64,000 nucleotides of DNA. Origin: Tubulanus polymorphus (lineage: Eukaryota > Nemertea > Palaeonemertea > Tubulaniformes > Tubulanidae). Shown here in pieces: positions 45,396 to 56,050 of this stretch. The DNA is taken from the NCBI RefSeq assembly GCF_964204645.1, contig NC_134032.1, positions 6,693,175-6,757,174 of the forward strand. The letters are read 5' to 3'. Numbering within the stretch: the stretch's first letter is position 1; the number at the start of each line of letters is the position of its first letter. Made by a program: the position numbers and the translations under genes. The notes under the pieces were generated by a model. That model was not told the DNA's origin. It was given only the letters and a program-made list of their open reading frames with translations, and did no database searches.

Positions 45396-46066
45396 TTGTT
45401 AATTGAATTCATTGTTAACTACAAATCAATGCCTAATTTAATAGATGAATTTATAACGGATGATAATCCGCGCAAATACTACGATGTAGAAACTATCAAC
45501 TCTGAGACTCTTCTAAACTGCTCGCCTCACTTAAGTCTAGTACACATTAACTGTCGAAGCTTAACAGCTAATTTCGATAAAACCTCATATTTACTAGATT
45601 CCCTGAATTCATATCCTACGATAATAGCGGTTTCTGAGACTTGGACGAAACCTGAAAATAATAATGACACCTTGTACAACCACCATGCGTATAATAATGT
45701 ATTTTTAAGCGGAGATTACTCTGTCGGTGGTGGTGTCGGTTTTTATATTAAAAAAGATGAAAATTTCAAATTACGATCGGATCTAATCTCCGATGATACG
45801 CATGTATTAGAATGTTTATTTATCGAATTATCCTGTAAAAATAAGAATATGATACTGGGTACGATATATAGACCCCCAGGGACAAAGATTGATAATTTTA
45901 ATACCGAATTTGAGAGAATACTCCAACTTGTTGAAAAGAGCAAAACCTAGTGCTATTTACTAGGAGATAATAACATAAATCTATTAAAGAGTGATCAATG
46001 CCACCAAACCTCAACATTTCTAAACGGAGTCATATCTACAGGATTTAAACCACTCATCCATGTACC
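45396..46066 (+). pseudogene. LINE ORF2, AP-endonuclease part only
   Basis: The frame shows LVHINCRSLTANFD, IIAVSETWTKPEN, GGGVGFYIKKDENF and MILGTIYRPPGTK. After a TAG at 45948-45950 the same frame goes on with LLGDNNINLLKSD and IHVPT, then is cut. Catalytic Glu is present. The RT is absent. Confidence 0.8.
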
Positions 46067-46068
46067 TA

Positions 46069-46480
46069 CGGTTCAAGTCCAGTATAGTGTGGAATAGTTT
46101 CCCGCTCAAAGATACATTTATAGAAAAGGAGTAATTCGGCTGCGTACTTTTCAAGACAAACCGGCGAACCGACAAATCGAATCCCGATTGTCGACCGATT
46201 CTACTCGTTGACAATGTCTACAATCCTGATTGTGAAAATCAACTGATGGAAGCACGCAGCTCCTCGATCCCAGCCACTTTATATAAGGGTAATCCACGCA
46301 CACACGCAGCCCCTCGATCCCAGCCACTCTCTTTAAGATTGTATAAATATGATTGTAGACATTGTCGACGAGTAAAATCGGTCGACAATCAGGATTGCAG
46401 ACATTTTCGACGAGTAGAATCGGTCGAAAATCGGGGTTGTAGACATTGTCGACGAGTAGAATCGGTCTAACTAGGTTAGG
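46069..46480. mobile_element. Foldback element with 42-bp and 53-bp subrepeats
   Basis: It starts GGTTCAAGTCCAGTATAG, close to the end of the foldback element at 17799. The left arm has one or two 42-bp units (GATTGTCGACCGATTCTACT), the middle has two copies of the CTCGATCCCAGCCACT unit also found at 53860-54115, and the right arm (46345-46475) has three inverted 42-bp units. It interrupts the LINE endonuclease at 46066. The right border is not clear. Confidence 0.65.
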
Positions 46481-46499
46481 TCGTGTAGTCAAACAACCC

Positions 46500-47910
46500 G
46501 CCAGGTATCTAAACACCATTTGGGTAAAATTGGAACCCCCTGATAAGTAATTGTATTTTGTATTCCACGTTATAAAGGCACTGTCGAGCCGTAAACATCG
46601 GAAATTTGGCTCCGTTCAATTAGTAGCCATGCTGTGTTTTTTTTCCGAAATTTCTCTCTTCTTTATGAGGAAGAGCTATCGAATTATTCCCTCTCTTCTC
46701 CACAATCAATTTCAAAGTCAATTTTATGAATTTATTGCTCAGCGGGTCCGAGACCGGTGTTCGCGTGTCTGACAGGTTTACGGGCATTTGTTGGTTACCT
46801 TTTTAATATTTTTGATTTGTTGTTATTCGGGTTATTTCATTTAAGTATATTGCTGATCAGTTCATGTAACCAAAAGCGTCAATAAACAGATTTTGAATTG
46901 ATCAAGTTTAAATCAAGGTCGTTGAGTCGCGGAGGGCTATTAGAATGCAAAAACCGTAATGTTTCCAATGTCTCCGTTTTTAACGCATGCGCATTAGTGA
47001 GTGTTGGGGAAATTCTCTGGGGCAATTTATAATAGCATAGCTATCATATACGGCTCCGCGTCCTCTGATGGCATGTGTATTAGGTGACAATTCAATTCAA
47101 TTCTTTATTGATCCTTATTACATTGAAATTTCGGGATAAAATTCCCAAATTCAATAAATACAAATTTTAAAATAAATTAATACAACATACATGACACACG
47201 GGTAATTCATACAGAACAACATAAGCATGTTATTTTAAATGACAATGTCTACTTCAATCCACCCAGACTCAAGACTCTAGGATATCGAGTGACAGCCAAA
47301 CCCGTGGCCCGGGCCGGCTGGCTAGGCCACACGATATGCTCGAAGTCATGGTGAAGCAGACATCAGAAGAGCTCTTTCTTCAACCATGGAGGCAATGAAG
47401 TTGCAGACCAGCTTAGAGGCATAAGTAAATGAAGTCGGTCGCAAGTTCGCGATCAATTATTGAGAATTTTCAATAAAAAAATTTAAATCACTACTAGAGT
47501 CGAAGACCTGTATCATCTACCCAATCGCCAAATCTCACCATTCCCCAAATTTCTTAAAACTTCGATTTCAAATTTGCAATTCCACATTAGCTTAGCCCAG
47601 AAATTATACATTTTTTTCGCAGGCGTCAAATAATTTTCTAAAATTAATTTTCTTGTTGCTATTAGAATTACGTTCGTCTCAGAGAGAAAACAAACGACAG
47701 AAAAGTATCAGGTGATTATCGATAGCCTACTACGGTACACAGAGTTGACAAACAGTGTTAGGCCTGTGCCGGTTGGTGCGTACTGGGAATAAATATACTG
47801 GTTGGTCAGTTGGTTCGGTTGTGAAGTGTGGAAGCTAAGAAAGCCTACCGCGCACCGGTATTTATTTGTCTGTATAGGCCCATTATATAGTACTCAATAG
47901 CATTTTAAGT
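46500..47910. other. No gene recognised; LINE tail near 47090
   Basis: AATTCAATTCAATTCTTTAT at 47093-47115 is a reversed LINE 3' tail followed by about 100 bp of related sequence. The remainder shows no exon or named repeat. Confidence 0.4.
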
Positions 47911-47915
47911 ACGTA

Positions 47916-48246
47916 GTTGTTACCTGTACGTGACTGCACGGTGATCTCCACAGGTTAACCGTACGTGAGTTCCCGACTAACGCCGTACGTGAGTTCCTGT
48001 GTAATCTGCAAACACGCGTGCGTAAAAGAACAGTTTGGGTTAGGTGAGGCTAGGCTATTTGTAAATCAAATTTCATCTAACCTGCAGTTACGTTCTGTGG
48101 CACAGTGGGTAAATCACTGGACTACTACTGGATTTTTTTTTCGTTTGGTTTCGAATCCCAATTATAATATTGCATGTCTGAGCGTCAACTTACTCACATA
48201 TGGCTAACCTGTAGTAATCGCCGTACAGTCACATACAGGTAACAAC
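47916..48246. mobile_element. MITE with 27-bp inverted ends, containing a tRNA-like segment
   Basis: The left end is GTTGTTACCTGTACGTGACT and the right end, in reverse, GTTGTTACCTGTATGTGACT. Internally GTGGCACAGTGGGTAAATCA and GGTTTCGAATCCCA (near 48150) look like A and B boxes. The target duplication could not be defined. Confidence 0.55.
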
Positions 48247-48441
48247 AGCGTTTTAAGTATTAAGTGAGTGCGACAAGCCTACCATGCCTATGTGCTACAA
48301 ACACAACTTTTTCCCCTCTCGTCGGCCCTACAGTGATGTTACTAATAACTGGTGCCATTATAACATGGATAGGATTTGGTCAGGACTAGCCTAAAGTCTA
48401 ATTCAGTCTATGTACTAATTCACTCGATAGGCCTATTTTTA

Positions 48442-49518
48442 GCCCACTTGGGACTTTAGTCCCAGCGGGCTATTGCGTTCACTTTTCGTCCATCCGTCTG
48501 TAGACGGAATCCACTTATTTTGGGAAGTTTTGAAGACGCTTCAATGTAATGTCTTGATATTTGGGTTACACATGTATCTACCCTAGACACATCTTCAGCC
48601 CAAAAACTGGCCCTGTCAGAATCAAGATGGCCGACTGGCAGCCATTGTTGTTCGCCAAAATCAACACTTTTTACACATTTTTGTACTTTTTGAGGGAAAT
48701 TCTGAAGACGCTTTGATCAATTACCTTGATCTTTTGGATGTATGTGAATCCCCCCAGGGCCCATCAGCATAACAAAAATTGGGTTGATCGGACTCAAGAT
48801 GACCGTCCTATGACCTTTTTAGTGCCCAAAAATGTCAATTTTGGCCCGAATTCGGAGTGCTGTAGCTCCCTACTGGTTCGCCATTTCTCATTGCAATTTG
48901 TGATGGGTATTCTTTGAAAAGGGATGTGTTATACCTGAGACAGGTATTTTTGATCAGCCAATTATGACGCAATTGGCGGCCATCTTGGTGTCATAAGCAC
49001 TCATTCGTAGGTGGGAAAAGTTTTTCCACATTATATTGTTGATATTTAAGCATATTTTCTTACCACAATCAATTGGAAAGTTGTAGCTCATGACATGGTT
49101 TATGATTGTGGTGAGTTTGAAGGTCATTGGTTTTTGTATATGGCCACCAGGGGGCATTGAATAATACAATATCTTAGTATTTCTATATTATATTCGTATC
49201 AATGCATATTTTGTAACCACAATCAATTGCAAAGTTGTAGCTCATGACATGATCTATGATTGTGGCAATTTTTAAGGCCAATAGTTATTCTATATGGTCA
49301 CCAGGGGGCGTTGAATAGTAGAATAACTTAGTATTTCCTTATTATATTGGTACCTAGGCATATTTTGTTACCATGATCAATTACAAAGTTATAGTTCGTG
49401 ACATGTTCTATGATTGTGGTGAGTTTCAAGGTCAGTGGGTTTTGTCTATGGTCACCAGGGGCGTTGAATATTGAAATTGTTAGATTGTTGAGCATTCGGA
49501 ACCACTTCCCAAGTGGGC
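48442..49518. repeat. Long dispersed repeat, copy 1, with internal 150-bp units
   Basis: It starts GCCCACTTGGGACTTTAG and ends with TTCCCAAGTGGGCATGG, so the 12-bp termini (GCCCACTTGGGA) are inverted. The internal part from about 49025 holds three tandem units of about 150 bp with AAGTTGTAGCTCATGACATG and CACCAGGGGGC. A diverged copy lies at 59145-60045. No coding frame. Confidence 0.7.
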
Positions 49519-49948
49519 ATGGTGTCCCTGGACCCCTAGTTAAAATAATACAGTGAAGTATTCACACGCAGAAAGGCCAATTGATTTGAGCCATGTGATT
49601 AAATTTGGCCAGGCCTTCTCTGACCTGATGACATTAATAGTCAAACCTAGATCCAAAACGTTCATATGGTCACGGCTTGTATACCAGAAATCATTGTAGG
49701 CCTGTACATTTTGCTGTTCGTAGGTTTGGTATACCGATTTCTTCATTCTTGACTGATAAGTGTACGGTACAGCTGTATGCATTATACAATTGTTCCAATG
49801 GGAATAGGGCCTATTGATTGGGCTTATTATTTCCTGCTTTAGACTACTGAAATGAGCCTAACGTTCATTCAAATATCCAACATCGGTGAAATTTTGATTA
49901 CTGTATACATGTACTGTAGGTTTTTCATGTTGTATTAATATTTTGCAG

Positions 49949-50045
49949 TTCAAATGAGTATGATGCTGATTCCAATGTCAAACGCATGAAGTTAGATGGA
50001 CAGTCAACACCAAGATATCTCTCTTCGACCGATGTTGCACCATAG
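49949..50045 (+). CDS. Possible terminal exon of an unidentified gene
   Basis: After the acceptor AATATTTTGCAG the frame SNEYDADSNVKRMKLDGQST runs on for 31 codons to TAG 50043-50045. The KRMK cluster looks like a nuclear localisation patch. No partner exon upstream was found, so this is only a candidate. Confidence 0.3.
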
Positions 50046-50099
50046 AAGATCTGATTCTTTCAACTCAAGCAGTGATTCAACACGATCGACATAACACTG

Positions 50100-51410
50100 G
50101 AATAGGTTTGCAGTAACTAAACGGTTCATTTCATTTAGTCCTATGTACTTTTTTAGCCAATTTGAATATTATTGTATTGTAACTCTGGAACTGTTAACAA
50201 AAGACAAGTTAAAAAAACACAAGTTATGCCTGATTCTCATGTTCAAATTTAATTCAAATTCAAATTTATTTTATTACATCATATTTACAAAGCATATCAT
50301 TGGTTCATACAGTAATAAAAATTAGGAAAGAACAAATATTATTACAGAATTTTAAAAAAGGCAATGAATTTCTATAACTAAATGAACATTATTTTTCTAA
50401 TAACTCAGAACAAGAGTGACTCTCCCGTTTATTAGGAAACACACGCAACTAGTGGAATAGGTTTGATTTACACACATGTTGCAGGTATCAATTGTTTATC
50501 ACTATAGAATTTGTAATCCATAAAAGCCAAAATCAACATCAGCCGGAAACCCAGACCAGTTCAATTCATAATTTATTGATTGAATCTATACTACAATATA
50601 TGTACATGTATTTATTCAAATATTTCAATAAAAACATTAACTTCTTCAATCTATTCTAAATCATAATACGTTCTTATCTGTAAATTCACTCAATCTATCG
50701 ACTCAGCAGGTGCGAGATGAGTTCTTAATAGGACAGATCCATTTTTAAGCATGGTGATAATACAGTATCATGATGTTTGAATGCCAAAATAAATGCCTGG
50801 TCAAATAGATTAATATTTGTTGATTGTACGTCCGCGTATGTTCGGTTTCAAAGCTGAATCATATTTGACGTTTACACAGTGGTAGCATATTAGGTTCGAA
50901 TCTGTCAATGTATTTTATTCTATGTATCGATATTTCAATTTACTACAATTCCGATCTTTCTGAATGGCTTTTCAGAAAACCCGTCATCGCTGCTTGGCAG
51001 CTATATTTGTATTTTGAGCTCTAGGACAACTCGAGGATCTAACAATATTGACATGTTTGACATGCATCGAAATGTAAAATGGAGGATGGGATCAACCGGT
51101 TACGCCCCAAGTGAGAATACAACCCAAGTTGAAATAGAGTTGCATCTAAAATGCGAACTCTGCTACGACTGAAACGCTGATGTGTTAGTTAATTTGATGG
51201 CGCCAGCTACCGGTGCAAAAATAGTCGAGGCTCGAATTTATCCTTTTTTCATCAGGTTTTTGAACTGATCAAAACAGTAAGCTCATATCGATATGAAATC
51301 TTTAATTAACTAAAATTCACACCATTCATTCTATATTTAAACTTGACATGAGTGGACATTATTCAATGTTGTGGTTGCAGTAGCCAATTAATGTCTATTT
51401 CAACCTGACT
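50100..51410. other. No gene recognised; LINE-tail-like stretches
   Basis: AATTCAAATTCAAATTTATT near 50250 and AGTTCAATTCATAATTTATT near 50558 look like reversed LINE tails. A possible 21-base exon (VFELIKT between CATCAG and GTAAGC, 51257-51277) is too short to support. Confidence 0.35.
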
Positions 51411-51418
51411 TGTGAGAG

Positions 51419-51547
51419 CATTCCTGGTGGCCTAGCTCAGTTAGTTTTAGTAGTACATACCTGATAAAAGTCTTATTAGGACCATTCCTGGTGGCCTAGC
51501 TCAGTTAGTTTTAGTAGTACATACCTGATAAAAGTCTTATTAGGACC
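51419..51547 (+). mobile_element. tRNA-derived SINE head, tandemly duplicated
   Basis: A 64-bp stretch with GGTGGCCTAGCTCAGTTAGT and ending TCTTATTAGGACC occurs twice head to tail without spacer. A third, diverged copy is at 52170-52262. GCCTAGCTCAGTTAGT fits a pol III A box region. Confidence 0.65.
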
Positions 51548-51603
51548 AGAATGCATTGGCAGTCGACCTAAATCATCATTTTTTAATCCATTTGAAACTG
51601 TAT

Positions 51604-51802
51604 TGAAGGATATCCAAAAAGTCTTCACTGAAAGGGGTTAAATGAAGAGAAGTGACTCCATGATTTGAAGTTTAACAATATGTTTCCATGCCTACGTATC
51701 AAATTTCAGTTGGTAGGCATAGAAACATATAGTTAAACTTTCAAATCATGGAGTCTCTTTTCTCTCAGGAACCCCTCTCAATGCAGATTTTTTGGATATT
51801 CT
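51604..51802. repeat. Hairpin repeat with 90-bp arms, copy 1
   Basis: The left arm from GGATATCCAAAAAGTC through CTCCATGATTTGAAG to CATGCCTAC is repeated inverted from GTAGGCATAG to TTTTTTGGATATTC. It directly follows the SINE head and its linker. Confidence 0.7.
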
Positions 51803-51915
51803 TAGGGTTAGGGTTAGGGTTTCGATAGGGTTACAGGGTCCAGGTTAGGGTGAGGTTTTTATTAGGGTTGTGTTTTACCCTTAGGGATAGGGTTAAGGTA
51901 AGGTGAGGCTATATG
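51800..51915. repeat. Interstitial TTAGGG-like stretch
   Basis: TTAGGGTTAGGGTTAGGGTT followed by degenerate TAGGG words for about 100 bp. Confidence 0.7.
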
Positions 51916-51944
51916 TTGTCAAAACTTACAGCTGGATTGCGAAA

Positions 51945-52020
51945 ACCTCGGTGGGTCTAGTGGGAATACGTTACGCTTGCAATTTGCTGGTCCGGGTTTG
52001 AATCCTGCTCATGCTCATAT
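51945..52020 (+). mobile_element. tRNA-like SINE fragment
   Basis: A B box in CCGGGTTTGAATCCTGC near 51993, preceded by GGTCTAGTGGGAATACG, which is A box-like. It continues into unrelated sequence. Confidence 0.45.
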
Positions 52021-52169
52021 TTTCTCTAGGTAGCTCTGTTCTCCACACTTTCCTTCAATTTTCTAAGTCGTCCACCGCAGTGCGCATGCGCAGCGTCAAT
52101 CGGCCAATCAGAACGAGCCATTGGCAAAATATCACCTGCCCTATTTAAAATCTTGACCTGAGAGTACAT

Positions 52170-52480
52170 CAGGTGGCCTAGTTCAGTCAGTTTTGGTAAA
52201 AGTCTTGGTAAAAACTTTGACCCGATAAAGGTCTTATTAGAACCAGAAAGGACTGGCAGTTGACCTAAAACATCGAGTTTAAATCCACCCTTCACTTTAT
52301 TGAAGGATATCCAAAAATGTGTGCATTGAAAGGGGTTAAAAAGAGGAAACAGACTCCATGATGTGAGAGTTTAACAATATGTTACCATGCCTACCAACTG
52401 AAGTTTGGTATATAGGCATGGAAACGTTCGAGTCAATTTTCTCTTTTCAAACCCATTCAATGAAGACTTTTTGGTTTACC
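52170..52480 (+). mobile_element. SINE with hairpin tail, copy 2
   Basis: GGTGGCCTAGTTCAGTCAGT and a GACTGGCAGTTGACCTAAA linker lead into a second, more diverged copy of the hairpin repeat (52308-52480). The order equals that at 51419-51802, so head, linker and hairpin form one element family. Confidence 0.6.
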
Positions 52481-52499
52481 TTTGTCGGCGATATGAAGT

Positions 52500-53570
52500 T
52501 GGCATTGAGCCAATTTCATGTAAAATCGCGGTGCGTTTTTTTATGTGAGCATTTGTTTCATTGGTTCTCGGGTTAAACAACGTATAATAGATGCGCTTGA
52601 AGACATGACGAACCTCCGTCGATGTACATGGTCAACTTTGTTAAAATTCTACGATAAACTGTTTTTGGCGGAAAAATTCTTAGCTCTCGCGTATAAAATT
52701 GCAATTACCTCGATTGGGGGGCGTTGTCTCTACGAGCGAATGTGATTGGCTGTTTTTGGGATATACGGGGAATTCCGGCGCTACTAAAATAGTTATGGGA
52801 AAGCCATAGAATGGCGAACCATTGGACTAGGTGCCGTATTACGTGCAAATTTAAAATGCTCATTGCTGATGAGAATGTAATTATTATTATAGGTATTGTT
52901 TTATTCTAATACCCGGTGATTGATTTGATTGACACTGAAGTGCAAGCGAACATTCACTTACACAAGGCCTCCATGTGTGCGCAGAGTGCTATAGACTGTT
53001 CCATACACAAACACACGCTCTTACAGTATACACTACTATAGTGATACTGTAAACGCTGCGCGTCTGACATTTCATCAACAGGAGATGAGCGCTATGTTTT
53101 CTGTTTGATATAATTTATAATAAATTATAATTTCTTGTGACCTGAAAATATTAAGCAGCAAACTACAAGTATAGGTCGAGGTCTGAATATTGTAGTAGTA
53201 AATTCCAGGATTTAAAACGATCTAATACGCCGATTTCTTACTGCACCGGTTTAGATTCCGCGGCCATACATTGGAAGAGGATTCCAAGACTAAATATTCA
53301 GCCACCCTCGGATATGTGACATCATATGAATTTTATTTGAATATTTTTTCATATTGTGAAAAATATTTCTTTGAAAGTATAAAATAGTTTCCCTGCCGCG
53401 CCTACCTGTACCCTACGAAATGTATATTTTTGGTCTTATTTGACTACAAAATATTTCTTTGAGAAAGATGAAATACAAGATAGAACTTTGAAGTCACGAA
53501 TTTAAAAGATTTTTCAAGCAATGCCCTTACCCCAAACAACCTCTAGCTTTCAAGGTAAACCACACTTTGC
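52500..53570. other. No gene recognised
   Basis: Open frames near 52379-52745 overlap the SINE and its flank and show no motif. AT-rich remainder. Confidence 0.3.
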
Positions 53571-53587
53571 CCATGGGCAATTTATTT

Positions 53588-53676
53588 GATATCCTTCAAT
53601 ACAGTTCAAAATGGATTAAAAATCATATGTTTTAGGTCAACTGCCAGTCCTTTCTGGTCCTAATAAAGCCGGTTCA
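53588..53676 (-). mobile_element. SINE linker fragment, reverse orientation
   Basis: On the - strand it reads GGACCAGAAAGGACTGGCAG and on to GGATATC, the linker between SINE head and hairpin at 51540-51610. It ends where the next foldback sequence starts. Confidence 0.6.
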
Positions 53677-54120
53677 AGTCCAGGTTAGCGTGGACTAGTT
53701 CACTCAAAGATATATTTTTAAAAAGGAGTAATTCGGCTGTTGTGCACTCAGCTTTCTACCAACATACCGACAAACTGGCATATGACAAAAAATCTTTCAA
53801 AGAGTTATTTGGCTACAAACTTTGCGTTGTTTACTGACATACTGACAAACCGACATACTAATAGCCCCTCGATCCAGTCACAGGTAATCCAGGGGAAAAC
53901 CCTGTCCCTCGATCCTAGCAATATTATACAAGGGTAATCCACGCGGCACACAGCACCTCGATCCCAGCCACTTTATATAAGGGTAATCCACGCGACACAG
54001 CACCTCGATCCCAGCCACTTTGTATAAGGGTAATCAGCGCGTCACACAGCACCTCAGCCCCAGCCACTTTGTATAAGGGTAATCCACGCGACACATAGCA
54101 CCTCGATCCCAGTTTCGCAA
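53672..54120. repeat. Foldback-family end and 53-bp tandem array, about 5 copies
   Basis: The segment starts GGTTCAAGTCCAGGTTAGCG and has GGAGTAATTCGGCTG, as at 46069-46141. From 53860 it holds about five tandem units of roughly 53 bp with CACCTCGATCCCAGCCACTT and ATAAGGGTAATCCACGCG. Two copies of the same unit lie in the foldback element at 46069. Confidence 0.75.
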
Positions 54121-54369
54121 TGTGAATCGCTTTGCTCAGGCATTTCTCCCCTTTCGACAGTTCTGCAATCTCATTGGACAAGTACCGATATTACACACCT
54201 TGACGATAAATCTCTCTGATGCGTCGAGTCCAATCGCGCCCATTCTCGTTCGGACCAACTCAAGAAGCTTTGGAGCAGATATACAACGGGATGATCAACG
54301 ATCACTATGCAGGCACAGACAGTGCTAGTTCTCTTAAATTCCGGATCCTCAATCGGTGACTACCTCTCC

Positions 54370-55760
54370 GTGTTGGGTGGACGCCAAATATTATCATGAC
54401 GAGTCTGGCGTAGAAAGTCTGGACATCTCAGCCACTGGTCTAGACGATGACTCTCCTTAAGCTGTAGTCCGAAAGAAATGACGTCAACTGGTTCTCCTGT
54501 GAGGAGATGTGGTTACAGCAACTCACATCTGAACTGTCACGTATGATTTCTACTCTATTCACTATGAATGTTCGGAAAGCAACATTTCATTTTTCATGTA
54601 ACACAATTCTATGGTGCTGTCGGTCCGGTAGAAGGTATCTTCTACCTTCAAGTCGATTTCTTGCTGAAGCATATTATTTATCCAGACAGCCATAGTGGCT
54701 GTGGTGAGCTCTAAGCATGGAATTAAGACTTTCTTAACAACCAGGGCAACAGTATCAACAAACCTAAGATACGACGCGGTGCCCTAACCGATAACACAAG
54801 CATCTGAAAAATGATACAGAACATGATGCTACAGAGGCTGCTCGGTTTCAGACTCTCGGAGCTAGGATTGTATTCAACAAAGACACGTCCAACCACTGTT
54901 TCCAGGCAGCGGACTCTGATTCCGGCACGGGTGAGTCCCAGCCTATCTTCACTTCGCATAAGCTTAACCGGTGTAAGATGAGCTTCGCTGGAAGTATTAA
55001 TGGCGAGATGAACCGCATTGGGGTAACATGATGCCACCACTGAAAGTAGCACTCGACGTGACATGGTCTGACTCTTAATGCTGACCTTGAAACTGAAGCT
55101 GTCATCACTTGGCATTCAGGGTTACTCATGTCCGTCGGGTTGATCTCATGAGCCTGGTCGTTCTCCAATAGTGCCAATAAGATGGAGATATCTTTACACT
55201 GATTCAAGTTGAACCCTTCGTGCTGGCATAAACTCTTCAACTCAAACGTAAGACTGACAGATTTTGCCGGGTCAGCAGGACACTTCAAGCAATCATTGAC
55301 GTAGACATTACGACTTATGGTTCATACCACTTCGTAGGCGAAATCATCAGCATTATCGATAGCCGTTTGAGGCAAGGGCATGTTTGCGCAGTTTGGTGAT
55401 GAGACAGCTCCGAATAAGTGAACAGTCATATGGTAGCACCCTGGTTCTTTTGTCACATTGGTCCACCACAAGAAACGTAGGCAGTCGCGACCTTTTGGTG
55501 GCACCCTAACTTGAAAGAATATCCTTTCTATATCAGCTTTCAGTGGTACTACACCCTCGCGAAGCCGATGCAGTATACAAACAAGAATTTTCATGAGGTT
55601 GGGCCCTTGTAACAGTTCGTAGTTCAACGACACTCCGTTGAACTACGCCGAGGCATCGAAAATGACTTGAACCTTGTGTGGTTTCATCGGGTGACACTGT
55701 GATGGGGTAGATACCATACGCGGCCGTTGGTTATTACGCTATCTGGGGGTACCAGTTCCG
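54370..55760 (-). mobile_element. BEL/Pao LTR retrotransposon remnant (RT and RNase H)
   Basis: On the - strand the order fits BEL/Pao pol: WYLPHH and KVQVIFDASA, VSLNYELLQGPNLMKILVCI, ADIERIFFQVRVPPKGRDCL then RFLWWTN, YHMTVHLFGAVSSPNCAN (55633-55322), YVNDCLKCPADPAK with Asn where the catalytic YVDD has Asp (near 55300), LILPAKLILHRL with IGWDSPVP (near 54970), and an RNase H remnant with DSTI near 54620. Several stops and frameshifts break it. No LTRs were found. Confidence 0.82.
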
Positions 55761-56050
55761 CGTAACCTGACTTGATTGCCATCGACATGAAAGTTTGGTA
55801 GTGATCACGGAACTGTTCATTTATGCTTAGTTTCCTACGTTAGCCTTCTAAACGCACAGTGGGTAACTTAAGTTATTCGGCAGTTTAACTAAGTTCAATG
55901 CGAAAGACAAGTCAATGGTTGTCTTGGAGCACAATCGAATTACAATACTAATGAATCTCTTGTTTTTCTGCGATTACTCTTGCTTCTCATCTTTGATTCG
56001 CTTGGGAAAGTCCAGTTCAATCGACCTTTTCAACATCTTACTGATTTCCT
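55760..56050. other. Junction between two retroelement remnants
   Basis: About 300 bp without a recognised motif. It may be gag-side sequence of the BEL/Pao remnant on the - strand. Confidence 0.3.

Larger units (their letters stand above)
44440..46066 (+). mobile_element. CR1-like LINE, truncated by a foldback element
   Basis: The order is ORF1 with zinc knuckles and esterase domain, then the ORF2 endonuclease. The element stops inside the endonuclease at 46066, where the foldback element with GGTTCAAGTCC begins. ORF1 of the esterase type is characteristic of CR1-clade LINEs. Confidence 0.75.

Noticed and set aside
51257-51277. 21-base micro-exon (VFELIKT) between CATCAG and GTAAGC
   Set aside because: Too short to support without transcript data and no neighbouring exon in matching phase.
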